The notes under the pieces: model-generated
What the model saw: the letters and a program-made list of their open reading frames with translations, nothing else
The model's database searches: none
Told to the model about the DNA's origin: nothing
NCBI RefSeq assembly: GCF_000165675.1
Contig: NZ_AEIZ01000014.1
Location: 1-44,440 of the forward strand
Direction: 5' to 3'
DNA length: 44,440 bases
DNA from: Leuconostoc fallax KCTC 3537
GTDB taxonomy: Bacteria; Bacillota; Bacilli; Lactobacillales; Lactobacillaceae
Shown: piece after piece, positions 1-8,432 of the stretch
How positions within the stretch are numbered: position 1 is the first letter of the stretch
Layout of the letters: each line of letters opens with the position of its first letter
Translations under genes and position numbers: made by a program

Positions 1-5
1 CTTTT

Positions 6-482
6 TTATTCCATAATTCCTAAGAAATAGCCAATACCAATAAAGACATTTCCCCATAAGAACGCACCGATAACAACATTTATCATATAAAATTTAAATG
101 GCATCCCCATAATACCAGTAATGTAACTCGTCATATGCCGCACGCCAGGGATATAGTAACCAAAAATCACTGCAAAATGACCATATCGATGAATACATTT
201 TTGCGCCCAAGTATAGGCCTTGCGATGTTGGAATCGTTTTGTAAACAATTTTCCCGAGTATTTCCCAATCATATAACTAATCGCCATACCCAGAGATGAT
301 GAAAGTGTTGCCACAACGATCGTCAAGAAATAAGTGAGGTGACCATTTCTAACAAAATAACCGGATACCGTCAATAAAATTTCATCGGGAATCGGTAAGC
401 CAATTAACCCCAATACCATCGATGCAAAAATAATAAAATAACCATATTCTGATACTAATTGTTCTATTTGACTGACTGCCAA
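6..482 (-). CDS. DedA family membrane protein
   Basis: This is a DedA/SNARE-associated family integral membrane protein of 158 residues. The family is thought to move or scramble lipids, such as undecaprenyl phosphate or phospholipids. The GLPIPDE stretch near residues 28-34 and IPGVRHMTSYITGIMGM near residues 110-127 match the two conserved DedA segments, and several hydrophobic spans are visible. It is somewhat shorter than the usual 200 residues but has its own stop. The start is a TTG at 480-482, preceded by a strong AGGGGGA site; an in-frame stop lies about 25 bases upstream, so no other start is likely. The start overlaps the last codons of psd, suggesting translational coupling and a shared role in membrane lipids. 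The substrate is unknown. Confidence 0.85.
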   Translation of the reverse strand: MAVSQIEQLVSEYGYFIIFASMVLGLIGLPIPDEILLTVSGYFVRNGHLTYFLTIVVATLSSSLGMAISYMIGKYSGKLFTKRFQHRKAYTWAQKCIHRYGHFAVIFGYYIPGVRHMTSYITGIMGMPFKFYMINVVIGAFLWGNVFIGIGYFLGIME

Positions 483-1202
483 TGTGCCCGTCCCCCTATG
501 ATATCACCAACATTGATTAGCATACCTTCTGTTAATGTACTAGATAGCTTATATTCTGACTGATCTAGTAGTAGTAATACCGATGAACCAAAAGAAAAAA
601 GCCAATTTCTTCACCGATACACTGTTTTGTCGGTACTTGAGTGAGGTGTGTCGTAATTGAATTAATATTCATTGCTCCAATCGCAATAAAATATGATTGC
701 TCATTCATACAGTACACATGTCGATAATTCTTAGCATACAATTTTTCCGTGTATTTGAGACCCATATCATTAACCGGATAGGAATATTTCCCCAAGGCTT
801 TTTGATATTGAAAACTTGCAGTCACTGGTGCATGGAAGCGATGATAATTTGCTGGACTTAAATAAAACAAGACACAGGCATAGTTATTTGTTATGTCCAC
901 TTCTTGTCCGAGCAATTCACTTAGTGTATACGTTTGATTTTTGATTAAAAACTGTGTCTGCCCTTTAGTTTCACCAACGAAAGCAATTTTACCCTGCACA
1001 GGACTTATAATGTCATCTGTCGTCATATCAAGATTGCTTAACTCTTGTTGCTGGCTGAATGGTAAGCACCTCGTAAAGAAATCATGCAAACTAGCATACT
1101 GCTTACCATCATCTTTAATCTTAAAAAGCGCACGATATGGTGCTATAAAAAACGACTTAAACGTCGTCGACTTACTCGATTAATGAACGTTGAAGTCATC
1201 AT
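464..1202 (-). pseudogene. psd: phosphatidylserine decarboxylase (two frameshifts)
   Basis: Psd decarboxylates phosphatidylserine to phosphatidylethanolamine using a pyruvoyl group made by self-cleavage. Recognisable parts are SLHDFFTRCL, ISPVQGKI, LSPANYHRFHAP and GEEIGFF. The reading frame breaks twice. At 595-600 six A's (+ strand) end the protein just before the cleavage site; one more T restores FGSS, the equivalent of the LGST motif, and a C-terminus ending about residue 246. At 1147-1152 another six-base run separates the N-terminal MTSTFINRVSRRRLSRFF from the body. With both repaired the gene runs from an ATG at 1200-1202 to a TAG at 464-466. It lies 37 bases after pssA and overlaps the DedA gene. 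Family assignment is firm; whether it is truly broken is doubtful, since both lesions are homopolymer length differences. Confidence 0.85.
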
Positions 1203-1239
1203 ATTATTACTCAGTGTACAGACGAAGTCATAAGCGAAT

Positions 1240-1752
1240 TTATTCACTATCTAGCATTCCTTTCAAACTTGGTACTTTAACTGGCATAATCATACTTATA
1301 GCTAAAATCAGAATCACAAGAATGAGAAAATATAAATTTAAATTCATGCTAATAACTAATACAAAAGCTGCAAACGGAATAGGTACGCCATGAAAACACG
1401 ATTGATTAGCATATTTTGTATTATACAGTGATAAACGAAAAGCACCTGCTAGCAAGAAAAACATTAGCATAATAGCAATCGTACTATCATAATGACATTT
1501 AATGAAAATAAATAGTGATGGAATAATACCGAATGCAATATAATCAGCAAAAGAATCTAATTGTGTGCCTAATTCACTCGCAACATTTAATTTACGTGCT
1601 ACTGCGCCATCTAATACATCAAGCACTAGCGCAACAACAAAGAACCATACCCATAAATTAGTTGTGCGTGACACTAACATAAAAATGCTGATAAGACTAA
1701 GGGCCATACGAAAAGAAGTTAAAATGTTAGGTAAAACTTTAAAATTAATCAT
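1240..1752 (-). CDS. pssA: CDP-diacylglycerol-serine O-phosphatidyltransferase
   Basis: This membrane enzyme of 170 residues joins serine to CDP-diacylglycerol, releasing CMP and phosphatidylserine. It carries the complete CDP-alcohol phosphatidyltransferase signature D-x2-D-G-x2-A-R-x8-G-x3-D-x3-D, seen as DVLDGAVAR followed by ELGTQLDSFAD near residues 44-70. Several hydrophobic segments follow. The ATG at 1750-1752 has an AGGATGG site just upstream. It is first in a unit with psd and a DedA protein, so its product would be used at once by Psd. Other CDP-alcohol transferases, such as PgsA, share the signature, but the neighbouring psd favours PssA. Confidence 0.85.
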   Translation of the reverse strand: MINFKVLPNILTSFRMALSLISIFMLVSRTTNLWVWFFVVALVLDVLDGAVARKLNVASELGTQLDSFADYIAFGIIPSLFIFIKCHYDSTIAIMLMFFLLAGAFRLSLYNTKYANQSCFHGVPIPFAAFVLVISMNLNLYFLILVILILAISMIMPVKVPSLKGMLDSE

Positions 1753-1984
1753 ATAACCATCCTAACAGCTGATATGTCCTTTTTAAGACATATTTAAACT
1801 TTCTTAATTTTTGATAACGTTTACGCTGTTATTTTACTCGTACTAGTTTTTTGGTTGCCAAATTTTCATTCTAAAATTCAACAATCACAGCACGCATTGT
1901 TCTTATCTCGTTATGAATGTTTAATCGTTACAATTAATGCTGCTTTGTTATTATACGTTCTCATACAGATATTATCTCTAACCA
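1753..1984. promoter_or_regulatory. intergenic region upstream of pssA with inverted repeat
   Basis: The 232 bases between pssA and the next gene hold no convincing ORF. A perfect inverted repeat, ATATGTC at 1772-1778 and GACATAT at 1787-1793, lies about 20 bases before the pssA start and could be an operator or a small hairpin. Further upstream, near 1816-1831, TTGATAACGTTTACGC resembles a CcpA cre site with two mismatches. Neither assignment is more than a possibility. Confidence 0.3.
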
Positions 1985-3157
1985 TTATTTTAGCGTACCG
2001 TTATAATGCCGTTGCTTGTTATAATGATAAAATCCCGGATTACGCAAAGGTAACCGCTGAATACAATAATTTACAAAATCATCATACACTTCTGAGCGCT
2101 GATGAGCTGGTATTTTTTGCCAAGCCAAATTATCTCGTATCCCCTTTTTAACAATATCCGCATAGCGACCAGTTGGATAGTCCTTTTCATACTGCCAATA
2201 TGTGGTCTGATAGCTATTCGTCGCTAATCGGCGAATATCAGGGTCGTCTGGATGTTGTACATCCAACCGCCGATGACTATGATGATCCAAGAAATCTAGC
2301 GTCACATTTTGTCCGATTGGTAAGCCATAATTGAATGATGCCGTATTAGCAATTGCAGCAATTGTCGTTAAATCATAGTGCATCGGATCGCTATCCACCA
2401 TCTGATTAGAATGAATTTGATAAAGTGTCCATTCACTCACAAACTGACCGCTCACTAAATCCACAATAAATTCTGACATACGACTATGCTTTGTCACTTG
2501 TATTTTCATATTTTTAGGATAGTCCCATGTTTGATGACTCAAAAAGCGGTTATGATAATTAGCACCAGTACTATAATCAAATTTCAAATGAAACTTTTGA
2601 CCATATTTTAAGAGCTTCTCCAAGTCGTTACTACCCGCAAAATGCTCTCGAATATAGATAATATTATGTCGATCGATGTAACTCCTAAATAAATGAATTT
2701 TTCGTGCCACATCAGCATGAGGCCCATCTGTCGCATATTGTTTTAAAGATTTTTTAGGAAATGCCCGTTGCACTTGTTTTCTTAAATAGCGCAAAAATTG
2801 GTCATGTGGCGCCATTGTTGGACTAAAACTGTAGCGCTGTCCTAATTGCAAAAAACCGTGCTGATCAATCACTGCTGTGCATTGCTGTAGTATTAATGCC
2901 AACTTATCTGCTGCTGATAGTCGACTAGCACGATACATAACTGTATATAGCGGTGAACCAATTTGATAACAATTTTGCTTAAGCTCTAGCGCAAGTTTGG
3001 GTTTCATTGGCGCAACAACACGACGAAATATACTGCTGACATATCTCCGGTAAGCCTGAATTGCAGCAAAATCCCACCCCTCATCTTTTAAAAATGCTGC
3101 TGCCTGTGTTGTACTTAATTCATTCGCCATACTGATTACTGCCTCATCTTTATCCAT
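1985..3157 (-). CDS. hypothetical protein, about 390 residues
   Basis: I do not recognise this protein with certainty. It is a soluble-looking protein of 390 residues, rich in Tyr, His and Gln, with no signal peptide or membrane span and no catalytic motif that I can name. It may belong to a DUF3114-like group restricted to Lactobacillales, but that is from memory and unsure. The N-terminal 60 residues read like a helical domain, followed by a mixed alpha/beta body with many aromatic residues. The ATG at 3155-3157 has no clear ribosome site; the ATG of MANELSTTQ, ten codons downstream, has GATGAGG upstream and may be the real start. It stands alone between pssA and tRNA-Leu on the same strand. 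Confidence 0.6.
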   Translation of the reverse strand: MDKDEAVISMANELSTTQAAAFLKDEGWDFAAIQAYRRYVSSIFRRVVAPMKPKLALELKQNCYQIGSPLYTVMYRASRLSAADKLALILQQCTAVIDQHGFLQLGQRYSFSPTMAPHDQFLRYLRKQVQRAFPKKSLKQYATDGPHADVARKIHLFRSYIDRHNIIYIREHFAGSNDLEKLLKYGQKFHLKFDYSTGANYHNRFLSHQTWDYPKNMKIQVTKHSRMSEFIVDLVSGQFVSEWTLYQIHSNQMVDSDPMHYDLTTIAAIANTASFNYGLPIGQNVTLDFLDHHSHRRLDVQHPDDPDIRRLATNSYQTTYWQYEKDYPTGRYADIVKKGIRDNLAWQKIPAHQRSEVYDDFVNYCIQRLPLRNPGFYHYNKQRHYNGTLK

Positions 3158-3198
3158 GACATCATGAGTTATTATAACGCGTATTGTTTCATCACATC

Positions 3199-3235
3199 AA
3201 AAAGACCACCTTATCAGCTTAATGATAAAGTGGTC
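3199..3235 (-). terminator. rho-independent terminator after tRNA-Leu
   Basis: GACCACCTTATCA at 3204-3216 pairs with TGATAAAGTGGTC at 3223-3235 apart from one mismatch. Read on the minus strand the hairpin is followed by TTTTT, which places it just after tRNA-Leu. Confidence 0.75.
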
Positions 3236-3242
3236 ATATGAG

Positions 3243-3327
3243 TGCAGATGGCGGGAGTCGAACCCGCACGCCCTAAGCGGGCACAGGATCCTTAATCCTG
3301 CGCGTCTGCCAATTCCGCCACATCTGC
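3243..3327 (-). tRNA. tRNA-Leu (anticodon AAG)
   Basis: An 85-base tRNA with a seven-pair acceptor stem (GCAGATG with CATCTGC), A discriminator, long variable arm and T-loop GGTTCGACTC. The anticodon stem CAGGA/TCCTG encloses the loop TTAAGGA, giving anticodon AAG (positions 3291-3293 on the + strand). A34 would need deamination to inosine by TadA to read CUU and CUC. CCA is not encoded. Confidence 0.93.
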
Positions 3328-3381
3328 AATACCATACTATTATAATCATTTTTATTAGAATTATCAATAGTCTAATGTCAT

Positions 3382-3816
3382 TTATGTTCGATTAATTAAC
3401 TGTAATCGCCCACCACATTGTCGGCAGCGATAATGCGTAACTTGGAACCGTCTAATACGAAAAATATCATGTCGATTTTCACACTGATAATGCCAATAAT
3501 GTTGTGATATTGCCAATTTAGGTGCATATCGTATACCACCAACATGAGCAAGTAATGTTTTAAAATCCTGGTCCGCATGACGATACCCTTTATGCATCAA
3601 ATGTAAATGATAATGCACCAATTCATGCTTAATAATCGCTTCAAATTCAGGAACACTAATCATTTTAGGATTGAATTCCAGATTATGTGTTTTCAAAATA
3701 TATCGTCCACCCGTTGTCCTTAAACGCACATTAAATATTGCTTGGTGCTTAAAAGATCTTTTGAAATCCTGCTGTGATATTTTTTGTACTAAGTTTTGTA
3801 ATTCATCATTCGTCAT
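3382..3816 (-). CDS. SprT-like zinc metalloprotease-fold protein
   Basis: A 144-residue SprT-like protein. The HExxH zinc site is HELVH at residues 64-68, followed by further histidines (70, 72, 75), and a C-terminal zinc-ribbon-like part holds C112, C131 and C134. The domain resembles the protease domain of Spartan (SPRTN), which degrades DNA-protein crosslinks, but the substrate of short bacterial members is not established. The gene is transcribed away from tRNA-Leu on the minus strand and a hairpin lies just upstream. The ATG at 3814-3816 has only a weak purine stretch before it. It is similar in size to B. subtilis YdcK. Confidence 0.85.
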   Translation of the reverse strand: MTNDELQNLVQKISQQDFKRSFKHQAIFNVRLRTTGGRYILKTHNLEFNPKMISVPEFEAIIKHELVHYHLHLMHKGYRHADQDFKTLLAHVGGIRYAPKLAISQHYWHYQCENRHDIFRIRRFQVTHYRCRQCGGRLQLINRT

Positions 3817-3831
3817 CCATTTTATTGTACA

Positions 3832-3860
3832 AAAAACAGCGACGTTTGTCGCTGCTTTTT
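3832..3860 (-). terminator. terminator between the SprT-like gene and the 147-residue gene
   Basis: AGCGAC at 3838-3843 and GTCGCT at 3848-3853 form a tight stem with a GTTT loop, flanked by an A run on one side and CTTTTT on the other. On the minus strand it terminates the 147-residue gene and the ATPase unit upstream of it. Confidence 0.75.
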
Positions 3861-4302
3861 ATCTACTAGCCATCATAATTTTCTGAATATTCGTTTGAAT
3901 TTTACCCATGTAATCTTCTTGGTCTTTTTCAGATTTTTTGAAAGCTTCATTGTCGACACTTTGGTCTGCAATATGCAATGCATCACTCATCATCTGTGTT
4001 GCGTCAGCATAGTTTTGATAGTTTTTAACTAAACTTTTATGTGTACCTAACAAACGAACAGGTGCTTGTGCATGTTGCAATGTTTGTGCATTATTTTGAT
4101 AGGCACTTACTGTGTCTTCAAACTCTGCTTTAATTTCAGAAAACTCTGCCTGAGATAACTGCGTCAAATCTTGCGCATCCATTGCGGTTGCAAGTTTTGA
4201 AAAGAATGGTTCAACATTCGTTGCAATTTCTTCAGTTGAAACGAGTACTTTTTGTAATGTTTGCACATATTGTTGTGCTGCTTTTGGATTAAATTTAGCC
4301 AC
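3859..4302 (-). CDS. small helical hypothetical protein
   Basis: A 147-residue protein that I cannot assign to a family. It is almost entirely composed of helix-forming residues (Ala, Gln, Glu, Leu) with few glycines or prolines, no cysteine, no signal peptide and no membrane span; it probably folds as a helical bundle or coiled coil. The start is a GTG at 4300-4302 with AAGGTAAG upstream. It begins 8 bases after the Mn/Ca ATPase gene and ends at a terminator, so it is probably co-transcribed with that transporter and under the same riboswitch. Whether it has a role in metal homeostasis is inference from position only. Confidence 0.7.
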   Translation of the reverse strand: MAKFNPKAAQQYVQTLQKVLVSTEEIATNVEPFFSKLATAMDAQDLTQLSQAEFSEIKAEFEDTVSAYQNNAQTLQHAQAPVRLLGTHKSLVKNYQNYADATQMMSDALHIADQSVDNEAFKKSEKDQEDYMGKIQTNIQKIMMASR

Positions 4303-4310
4303 TTGAATTC

Positions 4311-6970
4311 TTACCTTTTGTTGAATATTCTACGTTGAATCAATTTTACCAGTTCAACGACAATAATGATACTCAAACCGGCAACTAAGACAATTCCCCA
4401 CTGATAAGCATCTAAGTGTGTCACATGGAACACTGGATTAAGTGGTGGAATAACAACAACAGCGGCCATAACTAACAGCGAACCAACCAAGGCCCAATTA
4501 AACATTTTGTTCTTAAAGGCTTGTGGTCCAAACATTGAACCATAGACAGACTTAACGTTAATGGCGTTGAACATCTGCATTAAGCCAAGTGTCATAAATG
4601 CCATTGTCAAAGCATCGGCATGGGCCCAATCCGTTTCAATGTGGACAGGATGTGCCAAAGCAAAGCCGTAAACAGAAAGTACGATAATTGCTTGCAATGT
4701 TCCTTGCCACAAAATAGCTGGTCCAACCCCGCCGGATAGGAAACTTGCGGTTCGGCCACGCGGTGTGCGCTTCATAATACCTTTTTCAGCAGGCTCGATA
4801 CCTAACGCAATAGCTGGTAACGTATCTGTCACCAAGTTAATCCACAAAATCATAATTGGCGCTAAAATGTTCCAACCTAACAATGTCATAACGAAAATTG
4901 AAATAACTTCTGCTAAGTTAGAAGCTAACAAATATTGCAACGCCTTTTGGATATTGGCAAAGACCTTACGCCCTTCTTCAATTGCATGCACAATAGTGGC
5001 AAAGTTATCATCAGCCAATACCATATCAGAGGCACCCTTAGACACTTCGGTACCTGTAATACCCATTGCAATACCAATGTCAGCAGCCTTCAATGCAGGT
5101 GCATCGTTAACACCATCACCAGTCATGGCAACAATCTTGCCCTTCTTTTGCCATGCGTTCACAATTTTAACCTTATGTTCTGGTGCGACACGCGCATAGA
5201 CACTATAGTTAACAACGTTATCAGCAAATTCTTTTTCAGTCATTGCGTCTAAATCAGAACCAGATATAACCGCGGTATCTTTGTCCTTTTCGTCCAAAAT
5301 ACCGAGTCGCATCGCAATAGCCGCTGCAGTATCACGATGATCACCAGTAATCATCATTGGTCGAATACCTGCAGCCTTCGCTTCAGCAACCGCTTGAGCA
5401 ACTTCAGGACGTTCAGGATCAATCATACCAACGAATCCAGTAAAGACTAAGTCATTTTCAACAACATCAGATGTTAATTCATTTGGTATTGTAGCTGATA
5501 AGCGATATGCAAATCCCAAAACACGTAATGCTTGTTGTGCTAATTCAGAGTTTATATCTAATAACTTTTGACGAATATCGTCACTTAACGCAATAACTTC
5601 GCCGTTCATTTCGATTTGTGTTGAGCGCTTTAACAACTCATCAGGTGCACCTTTAACCGTAATAATATGGCCATCTGGTGCTGGATGAATGGTTGTCATT
5701 AACTTTCGATCCGAATCGAAAGGCAATTCAGCGACACGTGGCATTTTATCAAATAAAGCATCAATATCACGATCATGCTTTTGATTAAAGGCAATCAATG
5801 CCGTTTCTGTAGGATCGCCTATCAAGCCATCATCTGTCCGTTTTGTATCATTGTTTAGAGCCAATAAATCAGCCAAACGCGCATAAGTACCATCTAAAGT
5901 TGCTGTATCAGCCTCTGAAATTTCAGCGTTAACAACTAACTTTTCAACAGTCATCTTATTTTGTGTCAAAGTTCCAGTTTTATCAGAACCAATGATTTCC
6001 GTTGAACCTAATGTTTCCACAGCTGGCAACTTACGGACCAATGCTTGACGCGCAGCCATTCGCGTTGTTCCCAATGCCAAAGTAATCGTCACGATGGCTG
6101 GCAATCCTTCTGGAATCGCAGCGACGGCCAAAGAAATCGATGTCAACAGCATATTAACAAATGTTTCTTGGTGACGAAGCATACCAACGATAAATGTTAC
6201 AACCGCAATAAACAAAATTAAATAAGTTAACACACGACCAAGTTGCATTAAGTTTTCTTGCAATGGTGTCTTTGTTTCATTAGCTGTTTCCAGCATACCA
6301 GCAATACGACCAACTTCAGTATCCATACCAGTACCAGTCACGACACCAACACCACGACCATAAGTCACATTGGCGTTCATGAAAGCCAGGTTCGTACGAT
6401 CACCCAAAGGTAAGTCTTTATCTGTCAGTGTTTCAGAAACTTTATTGACGGGTACAGATTCACCAGTTAAAGCAGCTTCTTCAATTTGAAGCGATGCTGA
6501 CTGGATTAAGCGTAAGTCCGCTGGTACAATATCGCCAGCTTCCAAACGAACAATATCACCAATAACTAATTCTGTTGATTTAACGGATGATTCTTTGCCA
6601 CCACGAATAACGTTAGCACTTGGTGTTGACATTTCTTGCAAGGCGTTAATGGCATCTTCAGCCTTTGCTTCTTGAAAGACACCGAAAACAGCGTTAATAA
6701 TCACGATAGCCAAAATGAAAATGGCATCAACCAATTCACCAGTAAACGCCGCAATCAAAGCTGCTACTAACAATATTACAATCATAAAGTCTTTAAATTG
6801 ATTAATAAACTTTTGTAATAAAGTCGTTGATTTGGCCTTATTTAACTGGTTTGGTCCGTTTTTTCGAGACGCTGGGCAGCAGTCTTGATGCTTAACCCTT
6901 GTTGTGCATCTGTTCCCAAGTCAGCTAAGATTTTTTGGCTGTCCTGGTTATAAAGTGGTTTATCTCCCAT
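4311..6970 (-). pseudogene. yoaB: P-type Mn2+/Ca2+-exporting ATPase (N-terminal frameshift)
   Basis: A type II P-type ATPase of about 886 residues when repaired. It shows TGES, DKTGTLTQNKMT with the phosphorylated Asp, MITGDH, TGDGVNDAPALK, the TM4 motif IPEGLPA and NLVTDTLPA in TM6, placing it with Ca2+/Mn2+ pumps. The N-terminal 42 codons start at an ATG at 6968-6970 behind AGGAGG, but six T's at 6859-6864 (+ strand) put them out of frame; a seventh restores GPNQLNKAKSTTLLQKF, the usual cytoplasmic N-terminus before TM1. As read, the intact part starts around 6785 inside TM1. The yybP-ykoY riboswitch upstream makes manganese the likely signal, and the arrangement matches Lactococcus yoaB. 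The break is probably a sequence error. Confidence 0.88.
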
Positions 6971-7041
6971 TGGTTATTCCTCCTAATGCTATTAGCATAG
7001 CATTTTTCAACATAAAATCCTTAGAATATGCTAAAAGAAAA

Positions 7042-7190
7042 GACCCATACAAACACAAATAAGCGTTTGTATGAGTCTCACTGTTTAAGGCTGAACCGGT
7101 GCTTAAAAGCACGATATAAAACATAATTGTTTTGCTTTGACGATTCAGCCACGAACATTCCGTCAGTTACTCCCTCAGAAATTATCTATG
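7042..7190 (-). promoter_or_regulatory. yybP-ykoY manganese riboswitch with terminator
   Basis: On the minus strand this leader reads GAGGGAGTAACTGACGG, then GGCTGAATCGTCAAAGC, a variable arm, and GGTTCAGCC. The GGGAGUA and CGUCAA elements match the two loops that dock to bind Mn2+ in the yybP-ykoY class. Downstream, GACCCATACAAAC at 7042-7054 and GTTTGTATGAGTC at 7065-7077 form a long terminator stem, followed on the minus strand by TTTT. The leader ends about 70 bases before the start of the ATPase gene. In this class Mn2+ binding favours read-through, so high manganese would switch on the exporter. This region and the 7191-7334 stretch contain no gene; a TATAAT at 7236-7241 may serve the plus-strand gene. 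Confidence 0.85.
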
Positions 7191-7334
7191 TCTCAAGTAT
7201 AACAAACCTTTAAATTAAATTCTATGACAGAATAGTATAATTTATGATGTGTACGATTGTTTCAAATAAGTCCCCCAACCATCATGAAACCTGATAAAAT
7301 ATTCTTTTATACTTTATTCTATGGAGTAGTGCTC

Positions 7335-8012
7335 ATGTCAAAAATTCATCCCATTCACGAAAAATTCAGTATTGCTTTACTTGTTGCAATGAATTCTGGT
7401 TTCGTAGATGCCTATACTTTTCAATACCAAGACCAACGGTTTGCCAGCTTACAGTCAGGAAACGTCATTCAAGCTGCCGTTAATTTTTCGCAAGGCAATA
7501 TGCATGATGCTGTCACTTTCGTTTGGCCCATCATTTGCTTTGCCCTCGGTGTTAGTTTCAACACAATTATTACCCATTTTTTTCCAGCCAAACGACTTTC
7601 GATTGCACAACACAGCGTCTTATGCCAGCTCATCGGCATTACACTAATTAGTCTACTTGGTAGCCATCTGAGTGAAACTTTCTTTATTACCATGACATCA
7701 TTCATCATGGCCATTCAAGCTGATACTTTTACCAAGATGCGTGGTCTACCATATGGTAGTGTTATGGCAACTGGTAACATTCGTAATATTGGTAAGCACG
7801 CTGCGGATTACTTGCTCAACCATACCCAAGAAAGTTTTGATAAAGCCCGCTTATTTTTCTCAGTCGTCATGGCATTTTTAATCGGCGCGTTGTTGTCAGG
7901 CTTTTTGTCACAAATATTAGACAGTCTATCTCTATTAGGTTCGAGTCTTATTTTGTTAATCATCTATTTATCATTGTTTGATAATAAAAGTATTCACGCT
8001 TTTATGCCATAA
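7335..8012 (+). CDS. YoaK family (DUF1275) membrane protein
   Basis: A 225-residue membrane protein of the YoaK/DUF1275 family, whose function is not firmly known. It begins with the typical amphipathic start and the conserved MNSGFVDAYTF segment, then QSGNVIQAAVNFSQG, and has about six hydrophobic spans. GSVMATGNIRNIGK in the second half is also typical. I chose the ATG at 7335 because GGAGTAG lies 7 bases upstream; the reading frame extends further back but only with a TTG and no site. It is a single gene pointing away from the riboswitch and towards the methionine operon. Confidence 0.85.
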   Translation: MSKIHPIHEKFSIALLVAMNSGFVDAYTFQYQDQRFASLQSGNVIQAAVNFSQGNMHDAVTFVWPIICFALGVSFNTIITHFFPAKRLSIAQHSVLCQLIGITLISLLGSHLSETFFITMTSFIMAIQADTFTKMRGLPYGSVMATGNIRNIGKHAADYLLNHTQESFDKARLFFSVVMAFLIGALLSGFLSQILDSLSLLGSSLILLIIYLSLFDNKSIHAFMP

Positions 8013-8025
8013 TTATTAAAAAAAT

Positions 8026-8054
8026 TTGACAAAACCTTATTAATCTGTCATTAT
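8026..8054 (+). promoter_or_regulatory. promoter of the methionine operon
   Basis: A perfect -35 box TTGACA at 8026-8031, a 17-base spacer and a weaker -10 box CATTAT at 8049-8054 precede the T-box leader by about 30 bases. Confidence 0.65.
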
Positions 8055-8084
8055 ATGTGTTACAGATTTTTAAAACGAAACAAG

Positions 8085-8374
8085 TTGAACAGAAAAGTAA
8101 TAGCTTTGCAAAGCATAGAGAAGTCGTGGTTGGTGAAAACGGCTGTGCGTGGCGCTATGAAAATGACCTGTGATTGGTACTAGCGAATCGGTTTACCGTT
8201 AAGCTAGTAACGGTTTGGCCCTCGTTACTGGGCACATCATTCGGCTAGGATCATCTTCTGATGCCCGATGATCGCTGAGGGGTGTTTTAGTAATGATTCA
8301 TCCACAATTCAGAATGGTAACGCGTTTTCGGTCGCTTCTGTATCTAAATATTAGATACAGAAGCGACCTTTTTT
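8085..8374 (+). promoter_or_regulatory. methionine T-box leader with terminator
   Basis: This is a tRNA-sensing T-box leader. Stem I starts with GAACAGAAAAGTAATAGC and contains the AGAGAAG region and GGTTGGTGAAAACGG distal element. The likely specifier codon is ATG at 8163-8165 in TGAAAATGACC, matching initiator or elongator tRNA-Met. The T-box sequence AGAATGGTAACGCG at 8311-8324 keeps the UGGU that pairs with an uncharged ACCA end but departs from the consensus at three other bases. The terminator stem pairs 8330-8346 with 8352-8368 and ends in a T run. Low charged tRNA-Met should allow read-through into metQ. The whole 8013-8432 gap is taken up by the promoter and this leader. Confidence 0.88.
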
Positions 8375-8432
8375 GTTTCCTTGAACGTTTTAAAAATAAA
8401 TACACAATGTGATAGACACTGGAGAGAAGATT

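Noticed and set aside
464-1202. psd, mfd and similar genes considered as genuine decaying pseudogenes marking a reductive genome
   Set aside because: The only lesions are homopolymer length changes, domains are otherwise intact, and essential genes share the same pattern.
1855-2151. A 98-residue plus-strand reading frame overlapping the end of the 390-residue protein
   Set aside because: Its second half lies antisense to a convincing long gene, it lacks a ribosome site and it resembles no family; the first part is AT-rich intergenic sequence.
6971-7256. Considered a small protein gene in the gap before yoaK
   Set aside because: The region is explained by the riboswitch and its terminator, and no frame has a start and ribosome site.
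8330-8368. Long inverted repeat considered as an insertion sequence end
   Set aside because: It follows a T-box sequence and ends in a T run, so it is the leader terminator; no transposase is near.
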